16,587 bases of DNA, from contig JAJRRJ010000035.1 in NCBI GenBank assembly GCA_024279575.1, positions 1 to 16,587 of the forward strand, in the 5' to 3' direction. The translations under genes were made by a program, and so were the position numbers. The DNA is from Alphaproteobacteria bacterium. GTDB lineage: Bacteria; Pseudomonadota; Alphaproteobacteria; Rhizobiales; Devosiaceae. Shown in pieces: positions 8,024 through 14,757 of this stretch. Position 1 is the first letter of the stretch. Each line of letters opens with the position of its first letter. Under the pieces are notes generated by a model. It was not told where the DNA came from. It did no database searches and saw only the letters and a program-made list of their open reading frames with translations.

Positions 8024-8548
8024 TTAGTCGGCAGATTTTTCTTCTGAAGCGGCGGCCTCTGCGGCAGATTTTTCAGCCTGCGCATGTTCAGCGGCCAATG
8101 CTGCTGCTGCTTCTTCACGTTCTTTTTCGCGCATGGCACGGGCGTCTGCTGCCGCTGCACGTTCTCCATCACGAATGCGGTTTGTACGGGCGTTTGTGGC
8201 TTCAAAAATACGTGCAGATTTACCGCGACGATCCCGCAGGTAATAAAGCTTTGCACGTCTGACTTTACCGCGGCGTAAAATTTCGATGCGATCAACGTTT
8301 GGCGAATAAAGGGGGAATACCCTTTCAACACCTTCTCCATAGGAGATTTTGCGTACTGTAAAATTCTGATTGAGGCCTGCGCCGGAGCGGGCAATTACCA
8401 CACCTTCATAGGCCTGCAGGCGGGGTTTTTCGCCTTCACGGACTTTTACCCATACTTTGACGGAATCGCCATGGGAAAATTCAGGGATTTCTCGCTGGGC
8501 GGAAAGCGCCTCGGTTTGCTCTTTATCGAGCTGTTCAATAATGTTCAT
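8024..8548 (-). CDS. rplS: Large ribosomal subunit protein L19
   Basis: A 174-residue L19, which sits at the interface of the 50S and 30S subunits. The conserved core (about residues 1-115) is unmistakable: PEFSHGDSVKVWVKVREGEK, then EGVVIARSGAGLNQNFTVRKISYGEGVERVFPLYSP and the basic RRGKVRRAKLYYLRDRRGKSARI. From about residue 130 there is an Ala/Glu-rich charged helix-like tail, common in alphaproteobacterial L19 but absent from the 115-residue E. coli protein. The ATG at 8548 gives the family start (MNIIEQLDKEQ); the frame extends 18 codons upstream without similarity. It normally follows trmD directly; here two opposite-strand genes intervene, and rplS has its own probable promoter, leader and terminator. 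Confidence 0.98.
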   Translation of the reverse strand: MNIIEQLDKEQTEALSAQREIPEFSHGDSVKVWVKVREGEKPRLQAYEGVVIARSGAGLNQNFTVRKISYGEGVERVFPLYSPNVDRIEILRRGKVRRAKLYYLRDRRGKSARIFEATNARTNRIRDGERAAAADARAMREKEREEAAAALAAEHAQAEKSAAEAAASEEKSAD

Positions 8549-8588
8549 TTTTGTTTTTCCGTATTTGATTTTTTCATAGGAGCGTTTC

Positions 8589-8615
8589 AAAAACTTAGAC
8601 AAATGCTGAGTTTTT
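8589..8615 (-). promoter_or_regulatory. Hairpin in the rplS leader
   Basis: On the minus strand AAAAACTCAG (plus 8606-8615) and CTAAGTTTTT (plus 8589-8598) pair over 10 bp, with one G-T wobble and a 7-nt loop. It lies about 40 nt before the rplS start, between the predicted promoter and the ribosome binding site. It may be a leader structure that controls L19 synthesis, or a remnant of the older junction. No known ribosomal leader motif is recognised. Confidence 0.4.
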
Positions 8616-8652
8616 CGCCCGGTCTTGATTGGACGGAAGTGTCGTCGAGGGG

Positions 8653-8682
8653 CCTATAGAGTAAAAAGTGCCAAAAGTCCAA
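8653..8682 (-). promoter_or_regulatory. rplS: Probable promoter of rplS
   Basis: On the minus strand TTGGAC (plus 8677-8682), an 18-bp spacer and TATAGG (plus 8653-8658) resemble a housekeeping sigma-factor promoter. It predicts a leader of roughly 100 nt before the rplS ATG. An own promoter is expected because rplS is cut off from trmD by two genes on the other strand. Confidence 0.45.
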
Positions 8683-8748
8683 CATAAATCCAATAAATTG
8701 ATCAAGCGCATTGTGTGGTGAAACCAACTGCTTTAGAGCGTGTTCAAT

Positions 8749-9126
8749 ATGGAACAAAGAAAAACCAACTGGTTCGTAAACGCATTAGGAGAAGTGGGGG
8801 CTGTCCTTGCCCTGTTCTCATTTTTTTTGCTGACGATTATGCATCAGCCGATCGGGGCGGGGCCGTATGAGGTTTATCGCCTGGCGGATGGGACTTTGCC
8901 TGTTGTTTGTGGTCCACAAAATGGTGCGGATGACAAAAACGAGGCTATTGCCTGGTGTGACGCCTGTCGTATTTCCCTTGGTGTTGACCTGCCCGATGCC
9001 CCTTGCGGTGTTGCAACGCGATTTGCCATTGAAACAAATGCGCCAAGTCTGCCAGATTTGGTTTTGCCTGTGCCCGATATTGTCGGGGGGGCATGGTTTG
9101 CGCGGGGCCCTCCGCGTTTTGTGTGA
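8749..9126 (+). CDS. Small membrane-anchored protein with Cys pair (DUF2946-like, probably copper-related)
   Basis: A 125-residue protein with one N-terminal transmembrane segment (about residues 13-31), which would place the rest in the periplasm. Four cysteines lie in the soluble part: C54 (in LADGTLPVVCG), the pair C70-D-A-C73, and C86. The arrangement of an ADGTLPVVC-like strand followed by a CxxC resembles DUF2946-type proteins often found beside copper chaperones in alphaproteobacteria; this is resemblance only. It sits 68 bp upstream of the PCuAC chaperone gene on the same strand, which supports a role in periplasmic copper handling. I chose the ATG at 8749, with AGAG 10 nt upstream, over the GTG at 8740, which leaves almost no spacing. 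Metal binding is inferred from the cysteines. Confidence 0.65.
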   Translation: MEQRKTNWFVNALGEVGAVLALFSFFLLTIMHQPIGAGPYEVYRLADGTLPVVCGPQNGADDKNEAIAWCDACRISLGVDLPDAPCGVATRFAIETNAPSLPDLVLPVPDIVGGAWFARGPPRFV

Positions 9127-9194
9127 CTAAATCCAATTTGCGGATCGTTTGGTTCGCATCTGTTATCACACATTTTACATATCGGAAAAATCAA

Positions 9195-9803
9195 ATGAAA
9201 TTCTCATTCAAACAAGTAATGGGCGCATCGGCGCTTGCAGGCGTACTGTGTACTTTTACACTGGGTTCAGCGTTGGCACAAAGTGCCACAATGGAAATGA
9301 ACCCGCAAAACTCAGACAATGCTCAGGCAACTCAAATGATGGTTGACGATGACATTGTCGTTTTTGGTGACTTGCAATTGAGCGGCGCTTTTACACGCGC
9401 CATGCCGCCACGGGCGGTAACGGGTGGCGGGTTTTTGACCATTGTTAATAACGGGGATCAGGATGACAGACTTGTATCCATCACTTCTTCTGTCACAGAG
9501 CATGTGGAGTTGCATATTATGAGCATGGATGGGGAGGTCATGAAAATGCAATCCCAGCCCGATGGTTTTATCATCCCCGCCGGAGAAACAACGGAGTTAA
9601 AGCCAGGCGGCAAGCATATCATGTTCATAAATGTTGAAACACCCTTTACCAAAGGGGACGACGTAAAAGTGACACTGCATTTTGAACGGGCGGGGGATGT
9701 CGAGATGACCCTGCGTGTTCTTGAGATTGGCGCAAAGGGAATGATGCCTATGGGTATGGATCATTCTAACATGGGTGGGTCCATGCAGTCCGGTTCAGAC
9801 TAA
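9195..9803 (+). CDS. PCuAC-family periplasmic copper chaperone
   Basis: A 202-residue secreted protein. Residues 1-29 form a signal peptide with a likely cut after GSALA-Q. The DUF461/PCuAC domain spans about 50-177: MPPRAVTGGGFLTIVNNG, then SSVTEHVELHIM and KPGGKHIMFI. Copper ligands of this fold are visible as H107, M116/M118 and H141-x-M143. Family members bind Cu(I) and deliver it to the CuA site of cytochrome c oxidase, usually with Sco. Both ends carry extra Met/His-rich stretches (ATMEMNPQ; GMMPMGMDHSNMGGSM), which probably add copper-binding capacity. The start at 9195 is fixed by the signal peptide. Its stop is 5 bp from the stop of trmD on the other strand, leaving no room for separate terminators. 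Confidence 0.92.
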   Translation: MKFSFKQVMGASALAGVLCTFTLGSALAQSATMEMNPQNSDNAQATQMMVDDDIVVFGDLQLSGAFTRAMPPRAVTGGGFLTIVNNGDQDDRLVSITSSVTEHVELHIMSMDGEVMKMQSQPDGFIIPAGETTELKPGGKHIMFINVETPFTKGDDVKVTLHFERAGDVEMTLRVLEIGAKGMMPMGMDHSNMGGSMQSGSD

Positions 9804-9808
9804 TCAGG

Positions 9809-10492
9809 TTATTTAGTCCACAGATCGGGGCGGCGGGAGCGGGTGAGACTTTCACTTTGTTCCTGCCGCCATTTTTTTATTTTCCCGTGATCCCCTGATG
9901 TGAGAACCGGGGGCACGCTGCGCCCCTCAAAGTCCGCAGGGCGGGTATATTGGGGGTATTCCAGAAGATCATTTTCAAAACTCTCTTCATCGCGGCTTTT
10001 TTCATCTCCCAGAATGCCTGGAATGAGGCGTACAACGCTTTCCAACAAGGTCATCGCTGCCACCTCCCCCCCGGCAAGCACATAGTCTCCTATAGAGATT
10101 TCCATTAAATTGCGCGCTTCAATGATGCGTTGATCCACGCCCTCAAAACGTCCACAAACAATCAGCGCACCGGGGCCTTTGGATAAATCGCGGGCCATTT
10201 TCTGGGTGAAAGGTTGGCCGCGCGGACTCATCAACAGACGTGGACGGGGATCGTTTGCCGGGGAGACGGCATCAATGGCTTTGGCCAGAACGTCGGCCCG
10301 TAAAACCATGCCGGGGCCGCCGCCAGAGGGGGTGTCATCCACGTTCTTGTGTTTACCGGATGCAAAGTGACGTAAATGAGTGGTATTAAGCGACCAAAGA
10401 TTTTGTTCCAGCCCGCGCCCGATTACCGATGCCCCCAGAGGTCCGGGAAACAGTTCTGGAAACAGGGTGATAACATCAGCCTTGAAGCTCAT
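9809..10492 (-). CDS. trmD: tRNA (guanine37-N1)-methyltransferase
   Basis: A 227-residue SPOUT-class enzyme that uses SAM to make m1G37 in tRNAs, preventing +1 frameshifts. Visible motifs are FKADVITLFPELFPGPLGASV at the N-terminus, the DDTPSGGGPGMV loop, and the trefoil-knot SAM pocket made of LLMSPRGQPF, CGRFEGVDQRI and EISIGDYVLAGGE. The C-terminal RNA-binding part has the conserved YTRPADFEG and PPVLTSGDHGKI. Its start follows the rimM stop by only 3 nt (TAA AAA ATG), and no Shine-Dalgarno is visible, which points to translational coupling to rimM. A run of seven Gs on the coding strand (plus 10066-10072) encodes GGE. Confidence 0.98.
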   Translation of the reverse strand: MSFKADVITLFPELFPGPLGASVIGRGLEQNLWSLNTTHLRHFASGKHKNVDDTPSGGGPGMVLRADVLAKAIDAVSPANDPRPRLLMSPRGQPFTQKMARDLSKGPGALIVCGRFEGVDQRIIEARNLMEISIGDYVLAGGEVAAMTLLESVVRLIPGILGDEKSRDEESFENDLLEYPQYTRPADFEGRSVPPVLTSGDHGKIKKWRQEQSESLTRSRRPDLWTK

Positions 10493-10495
10493 TTT

Positions 10496-11071
10496 TTAAT
10501 CTGCTTGTTCTGCTTGTTCTGTATTTTCGTCAGGGTCAATATCCTTTTCACTCACTTCGGCCGGGGGAGTGATTTTGACACTGCTTTTTTCAAAGTCAAT
10601 CTCAGGTACATTTGCTTTGGTGAAAGCCAGATAATAGGTGGCATCGGAAAAACCACCGCCTTGCATCTTTGGCGAAATTTCAAGTAGATCCCCTGCCCCG
10701 AAATTTGGCACATCAATAATGGTGCCAATGAGTGCATTATTTTGGTCCAGTACGTCCATTCCAACCAGGTCTTTGACAAAAAACTCTTCTTCGGCCAGAT
10801 CAGTCGGGATGGCGCTTTCAGCCACAAATAATTCTGTGCCGTTTAGAGGTTCAGCCTGATTGCGTGAAGTGATTTCCTTGAAGCGTACAATGACCATGGT
10901 TTTTTGCGGGCGGATATTTTTGAGCGTGTAGGTGTTGCCTTTGTCGTCAAAAAGGGGACCGTATTTTCCAAGATCCAGAGGATTTTGGGTATAGCTCTTA
11001 ATGCGTAGTGAGCCTTTTATGCCATGGGCCGCTCCGATGCGGCCCATGTTAATGCGTGTATTGTGGGACAT
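10496..11071 (-). CDS. rimM: 16S rRNA maturation factor RimM
   Basis: A 191-residue ribosome assembly factor that helps 30S head maturation through binding S19. The N-terminal RimM domain begins INMGRIGAAHGIKGSLRIKSYT. After a link comes the PRC-barrel with EEEFFVKDLVGMDVLDQNNALIGTIIDVPNFGAGDLLEI. The end is an acidic tail (EKDIDPDENTEQAEQAD) not needed in the E. coli protein (182 residues). It lies 2 bp after rpsP and 3 bp before trmD, within the same operon. An internal ATG at 11047 is possible, but the upstream one keeps the overlap-like packing. Confidence 0.97.
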   Translation of the reverse strand: MSHNTRINMGRIGAAHGIKGSLRIKSYTQNPLDLGKYGPLFDDKGNTYTLKNIRPQKTMVIVRFKEITSRNQAEPLNGTELFVAESAIPTDLAEEEFFVKDLVGMDVLDQNNALIGTIIDVPNFGAGDLLEISPKMQGGGFSDATYYLAFTKANVPEIDFEKSSVKITPPAEVSEKDIDPDENTEQAEQAD

Positions 11072-11073
11072 GC

Positions 11074-11481
11074 CTATTCAGACTTCTCTTCTTCAGCAGG
11101 TGCGTTTGCAGCTTCCTTTTCAGCGGCCGCCGCTTCTTTTGCAGCAGCTTCAGCCTGAGTCTTTTCTTCCAGACGTTCCTGGGCTTTTTTGCCGGGCTTG
11201 GCTTTGTTGGGGTTGTTGCGGGGCGCGCGTTTTACAACATCGGCAGCATCCAGAAAGCGGGCCACACGATCAGTTGGCTGTGCGCCAACAGACAGCCAGT
11301 GAGTTGCGCGCTCAACATCCAGCTTTACCCGGTCGGCATTGTCTTTTGACAGCATAGGATTGTAAGCGCCGATACGTTCAATAAAACGGCCATCGCGGGG
11401 GGCGCGCACGTCGGCGATTACAATGTGATAGTAGGGACGTTTTTTGGAGCCTGCACGGGCAAGACGAATTTTAAGTGCCAT
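11074..11481 (-). CDS. rpsP: Small ribosomal subunit protein S16
   Basis: A 135-residue S16, needed for 30S assembly. The core (about 1-80) is standard: MALKIRLARAGSKKRPYYHIV, ADVRAPRDGRFIERIGAYNP and WLSVGAQPTDRVARFL. After about residue 95 it has a long Lys/Ala/Glu-rich tail ending EEEKSE, as in other alphaproteobacteria; E. coli S16 stops at 82. AAGGAA about 9 nt upstream supports the start. It lies 49 bp downstream of ffh and 2 bp upstream of rimM. Unlike in some Rhizobiales, no chorismate mutase gene lies between ffh and rpsP. Confidence 0.98.
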   Translation of the reverse strand: MALKIRLARAGSKKRPYYHIVIADVRAPRDGRFIERIGAYNPMLSKDNADRVKLDVERATHWLSVGAQPTDRVARFLDAADVVKRAPRNNPNKAKPGKKAQERLEEKTQAEAAAKEAAAAEKEAANAPAEEEKSE

Positions 11482-11530
11482 AATTTATAGTTCCTTGTTT
11501 GATATAAATGTTGTGGTTGAAGGTGTGGAA

Positions 11531-13123
11531 TTATTTCTTTTTCGCAGGACCGGACCCAAGGCCGGGAAGGCCGGGAAATTGAGGTTTTCCCAAATCGGGT
11601 AAACCAGTGTTTTTGGTTAATTGCGAGAAATCGCTTGGTAGTTTTTCGGAAAGTCCTTTTTGCGGGCTGGGGGGAAGTGTGCCTGGGTCGATACCCATTT
11701 CTTTAGCCATTTTTTCAAGCTCTGCCGGATCCATATTGGACAGATCAGGCATTCCCGCACTGCCCCCCATTCCCGCCATACCGCCGCCAAGCATATTGCC
11801 AAGCCCACCTGCAAATCCGCCTTTGCCCCTTGACATTTTTCTCATCATTGAGGCCATCTGGCGATGTTGTTTTATCAGTTTGTTGATTTGGGACACCTCG
11901 GTTCCTGAGCCGGCGGCAATACGTTTGCGCCGGGAGGCATTGAGAAGTTCAGGTTTGGAGCGTTCCTTTTTGGTCATTGACGAAATGATGGCCACTTGCT
12001 GGTCAAAAATCTTTTCGTCCACATTGGCTCCGGCCATGGCCTTTTTCATTTGTCCCATGCCGGGCATCAGACCCATAAGCGCGCCCATGCCGCCCATTTT
12101 TTTCATCTGCAGCAATTGGGCGCGTAAATCATTGAGGTCAAAAGTGCCCTTTTTGACCTTTTTGGCCATCTTGGCGGCGTCCTGAACAGAAACGGTTTCT
12201 GCGGCCTTTTCCACCAGAGAGACAATATCCCCCATGCCCAAAATGCGGTCGGCGATGCGTTTGGGGTGGAAGTCCTCCAGCCCGTCCATCTTTTCCGATG
12301 TACCGATCAGTTTAATGGGTTTGCCGGTGGCCGCACGCATTGAGAGTGCTGCGCCGCCGCGTCCATCGCCGTCCATCCGGGTAAGAACAATCCCGGTAAT
12401 GGCCACGCGTTCATCAAAGGAGCGGGCCAGATTTACCGCGTCCTGTCCGGTCAGTGCATCAACCACCAACAGCACTTCATGGGGGTTGGTGGCTTCCTTG
12501 ATGGCGGTAGTTTCCGCCATTAATTCTTCGTCAATATGTGTCCTGCCCGCGGTGTCCAAAATATACACATCATAGCCACCGCGTTTTGCCACATCGGCGG
12601 CCCGATCAGCTATTTGCAGGGGGGTCTGGTCTTTGATGATTTCAAGGGTATCAACGCCCACCTGTTCGCCCAGCACCTGGAGCTGTTCCATGGCGGCGGG
12701 ACGGCGGGTGTCCAGTGAAGCAAGCAGAATTTTTTTGTTTTGCCGTTTTTTGAGGCGACGGGCAATTTTTGCGGTGGTGGTGGTTTTACCTGAGCCCTGA
12801 AGACCCACCATTAAAATGGGCACAGGGGGCGCGGCGCGCAAATCAATGGATGCGGCTTCTTCGCCCAGCACCCGCACCAGTTCGTCGTTGACGATCTTGA
12901 TAACCTGTTGGCCGGGGGTGATGGAACGGGTAACTTCAGAGCCGGTGGCGCGTGTTCTTACCTGTTCGACAAAGGCACGAACTACCTCAAGGGACACGTC
13001 CGCCTCAATCAGTGCCCGACGAATTTCGCGCATGGTGGCGTTAACGTCGGCTTCGCTGAGTGCGCCGCGCCCTGTAATATTCTTAAATATTTTACCCAGT
13101 CGATCGCTGAGATTATTGAACAT
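11531..13123 (-). CDS. ffh: Signal recognition particle protein Ffh
   Basis: A 530-residue SRP54 homologue that binds 4.5S RNA and signal sequences of nascent membrane proteins, and docks with FtsY. The N domain is at 1-90. GTPase motifs are GLQGSGKTTT (G1, 107-116), DTRRPAA (138-144), DTAGR (190-194) and TRMDGDGRGGAAL (248-260; Arg-Met replaces the usual Lys-Leu in TKLD). The Met-rich M domain follows, with MKKMGGMGALMGLMPGMGQMKKA, SMTKKERSKPELLNASRRKRIAAGSG (RNA-binding helix-turn-helix) and QHRQMASMMRKMSRG. A Gly/Met-rich linker and a Pro-rich end make it longer than E. coli Ffh (453). GAGGTG five nt upstream supports the ATG. It is the first gene of the ffh-rpsP-rimM-trmD unit. Confidence 0.99.
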   Translation of the reverse strand: MFNNLSDRLGKIFKNITGRGALSEADVNATMREIRRALIEADVSLEVVRAFVEQVRTRATGSEVTRSITPGQQVIKIVNDELVRVLGEEAASIDLRAAPPVPILMVGLQGSGKTTTTAKIARRLKKRQNKKILLASLDTRRPAAMEQLQVLGEQVGVDTLEIIKDQTPLQIADRAADVAKRGGYDVYILDTAGRTHIDEELMAETTAIKEATNPHEVLLVVDALTGQDAVNLARSFDERVAITGIVLTRMDGDGRGGAALSMRAATGKPIKLIGTSEKMDGLEDFHPKRIADRILGMGDIVSLVEKAAETVSVQDAAKMAKKVKKGTFDLNDLRAQLLQMKKMGGMGALMGLMPGMGQMKKAMAGANVDEKIFDQQVAIISSMTKKERSKPELLNASRRKRIAAGSGTEVSQINKLIKQHRQMASMMRKMSRGKGGFAGGLGNMLGGGMAGMGGSAGMPDLSNMDPAELEKMAKEMGIDPGTLPPSPQKGLSEKLPSDFSQLTKNTGLPDLGKPQFPGLPGLGSGPAKKK

Positions 13124-13185
13124 TTATGCACCTCGTTTGCTTTGCCTGAATTATGCAACACATATGGGAGTGAATATCCCAAAAG

Positions 13186-13283
13186 CCAAAAACACCCGAG
13201 GGCGCAACGCGCTGGCGGGTGGGGACCGTATGCGTCAATGCACATACCAGTGACTCATGTCGTTTTATTAAAAGACAAAGTTG
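13186..13283 (-). ncRNA. Candidate leader attenuator or small RNA upstream of ffh
   Basis: On the minus strand, CACCCG (plus 13216-13221) and CGGGTG (plus 13193-13198) enclose a GCG-rich loop with a small inner stem and are followed directly by TTTTT, the form of an intrinsic terminator. Just before it GTATG (plus 13243-13247) and CATAC (plus 13228-13232) can form another small hairpin. A promoter-like sequence at 13290-13317 would start transcription near 13283, giving either a short RNA of about 100 nt or an attenuated 5' leader of ffh. It lacks the conserved 4.5S RNA sequence. The outer stem has only 6 bp, so this is tentative. Confidence 0.35.
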
Positions 13284-13414
13284 GGGAGCTTTATAGGGGG
13301 AATTTGAATGGAGTCAATGCAAGACAGGTCAATAATGGGAGTCTATCTGAAATAGCAGGAATATCGACATTGCCTGAACTTGTATCCCACGCTATGAATT
13401 GGGAAATTTTATGA
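13238..13414 (+). CDS. Possible small ORF upstream of the aminopeptidase
   Basis: A 58-codon frame from ATG at 13238 (alternative GTG at 13250) to TGA at 13412-13414. The product has a protein-like composition (VTHVVLLKDKVGELYRG, then SLSEIAGISTLPELVSHA) without low complexity, but I do not recognise a family. Its stop overlaps an in-frame ATG of the aminopeptidase frame (13411) as ATGA. Against it: no well-spaced ribosome binding site, and the same region on the other strand carries promoter- and terminator-like signals. The frame also stays open far upstream through antisense ffh, so the open stretch may be chance. Confidence 0.25.
   Translation: MHIPVTHVVLLKDKVGELYRGNLNGVNARQVNNGSLSEIAGISTLPELVSHAMNWEIL
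13290..13317 (-). promoter_or_regulatory. Probable promoter of the ffh operon (or of a small RNA)
   Basis: On the minus strand TTGACT (plus 13312-13317), a 16-bp spacer and TATAAA (plus 13290-13295) give a good sigma-70-type match. It lies about 170 bp upstream of the ffh ATG and points toward it. It would drive ffh-rpsP-rimM-trmD with a leader carrying the terminator-like hairpin at 13193-13221. Confidence 0.45.
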
Positions 13415-13425
13415 GGAATACGCCC

Positions 13426-14661
13426 ATGATAAATCCCATTGATCAAAATAAACTTAAAAAACTGGCTCAGGTAGCGGTGCAGGTGGGTCTTGGCCTTGAA
13501 AAGGGACAGGATTTAATTATGACCGCACCATTGGAAGCGGCGCCTTTGGTACGTTTGATAACCAGGGAAGCCTACAGGGCCGGAGCGGGACTGGTAACCA
13601 CGCTTTATTCTGATGCCGAGGCAACCCTTGCACGATACAGGTACGGGCATGATTTGAGTTTTGATCGGTCGACCGGGTGGCTGTTTGAGGGGATTGGTCA
13701 GGCGTTTGACAATAATGCGGCACGGCTGGCAATTTCGGCTGAAAATCCAATGCTTTTGGCCAACGAAGACCCGGATAAAGTTGGCCGGGCGAACAAGGCC
13801 ATGTCCGCCGCTTCAGCTCCGATGCGCAAGCGCATTGTTGAATTTAGCATTAACTGGAACATCGTCTCCTATCCCAGTGCTGACTGGGCAAAGCAGGTTT
13901 TTCCCAATGATAATGAAGATGTGGCGGTGGGTAAGCTGGCGGACGCAATATTTGCCGCTTCACGGGTTGATCTTGATGATCCTGTTGCTGCATGGGGTGA
14001 GCATAATAAAGTTTTGGCCGCAAAATCCAAATGGTTGAATGAGCATAATTTTGCCGCGTTGCATTTTAGTGGGCCGGGGACAGATTTAACGATCGGACTG
14101 GCTGACAATCACGAATGGATGGGGGGGGCGGCCCCTGCAAAGAACGGGATTATATGTAATCCTAATATTCCCACAGAGGAGGTGTTTACCACTCCGCACG
14201 CCACTAAAGTTGAGGGCTATGTGTGTTCTTCAAAACCGCTTTCCTATCACGGCACACTGATTGATAATATTAAAGCCCGGTTTGAGGGGGGGCGTATTGT
14301 TGAGGCCACGGCCAGCGTGGGGCAGGAGGTTTTAACAAAGATGCTTGATACGGATGAAGGTGCGCGTTCGCTGGGGGAAGTGGCGCTGGTGCCCTATTCG
14401 TCCCCTATTTCCCAGTCAGGAACTTTGTTTTACAATACCATGTTTGATGAAAATGCTGCGTGCCATATTGCGCAGGGGCAGTGCTATTCAAAGTGTTTCA
14501 AAGACAGCGAAAGCATATCTGAGGAGCAGGTGAAGGCAAACGGGGGTAATTCCAGTCAAATTCATGTGGACTGGATGATTGGGTCCGCCGAAACCAATAT
14601 TGACGGTATTAAGCAAAACGGTGACCTTGTCCCTGTGTTTCGCAAAGGGGAATGGGCTTAG
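13426..14661 (+). CDS. M29-family metallo-aminopeptidase (AmpS/AmpT type)
   Basis: A 411-residue cytosolic exopeptidase that removes N-terminal residues from peptides with a two-metal site. The N-terminal start LKKLAQVAVQVGLGLEKGQDLIMTAP and the APLEAAPLVRLITREAYRAGA stretch are family hallmarks. The expected metal ligands are present with the right spacing: E251 or E252 in PTEEVFTTPH, E318 in LGEVALVP, H347, and H380-x-D382 in HVDWMIGS. Length matches known members (about 410). I chose the ATG at 13426, with TGAGGA 8 nt upstream; the ATG at 13411, with GGGA six nt upstream, would add five residues. It lies between the divergent ffh operon and dapF, an insertion relative to the usual Rhizobiales order. 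Confidence 0.93.
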   Translation: MINPIDQNKLKKLAQVAVQVGLGLEKGQDLIMTAPLEAAPLVRLITREAYRAGAGLVTTLYSDAEATLARYRYGHDLSFDRSTGWLFEGIGQAFDNNAARLAISAENPMLLANEDPDKVGRANKAMSAASAPMRKRIVEFSINWNIVSYPSADWAKQVFPNDNEDVAVGKLADAIFAASRVDLDDPVAAWGEHNKVLAAKSKWLNEHNFAALHFSGPGTDLTIGLADNHEWMGGAAPAKNGIICNPNIPTEEVFTTPHATKVEGYVCSSKPLSYHGTLIDNIKARFEGGRIVEATASVGQEVLTKMLDTDEGARSLGEVALVPYSSPISQSGTLFYNTMFDENAACHIAQGQCYSKCFKDSESISEEQVKANGGNSSQIHVDWMIGSAETNIDGIKQNGDLVPVFRKGEWA

Positions 14662-14757
14662 CCTGTTTCATATAGTGCTGGCAGTGGCCGGGGTATTGCT
14701 GCACTTAAGAACGCGGCGCCTAGAAATTGCATTAATTGTGGGCCATATAAGGCGTTA

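Noticed and set aside
7864..8394. 176-residue minus-strand ORF in another frame of rplS
   Set aside because: It overlaps rplS, whose L19 core is certain, and shows no family similarity.
8589..8615. Hairpin read as an intrinsic terminator
   Set aside because: The stem is A/T-rich, the T-run is part of the stem itself, and it lies downstream of the predicted rplS promoter, so a leader structure fits better.
11607..12185. 192-residue plus-strand ORF
   Set aside because: It lies fully antisense to the M domain of ffh; its Ser/Pro/Ile-rich composition mirrors the Met/Gly-rich codons of ffh.
12908..13237. Upstream extension of the 13238-13414 frame (168-residue plus-strand ORF)
   Set aside because: Most of it is antisense to the well-supported ffh start region and has no protein-family character; only the last 58 codons lie in free DNA and are kept as a weak candidate.
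13124..13425. 4.5S (SRP) RNA gene next to ffh
   Set aside because: The conserved GGAAGGAAGCA-type apical loop is absent on both strands, although a roughly 100-nt RNA is otherwise possible here.
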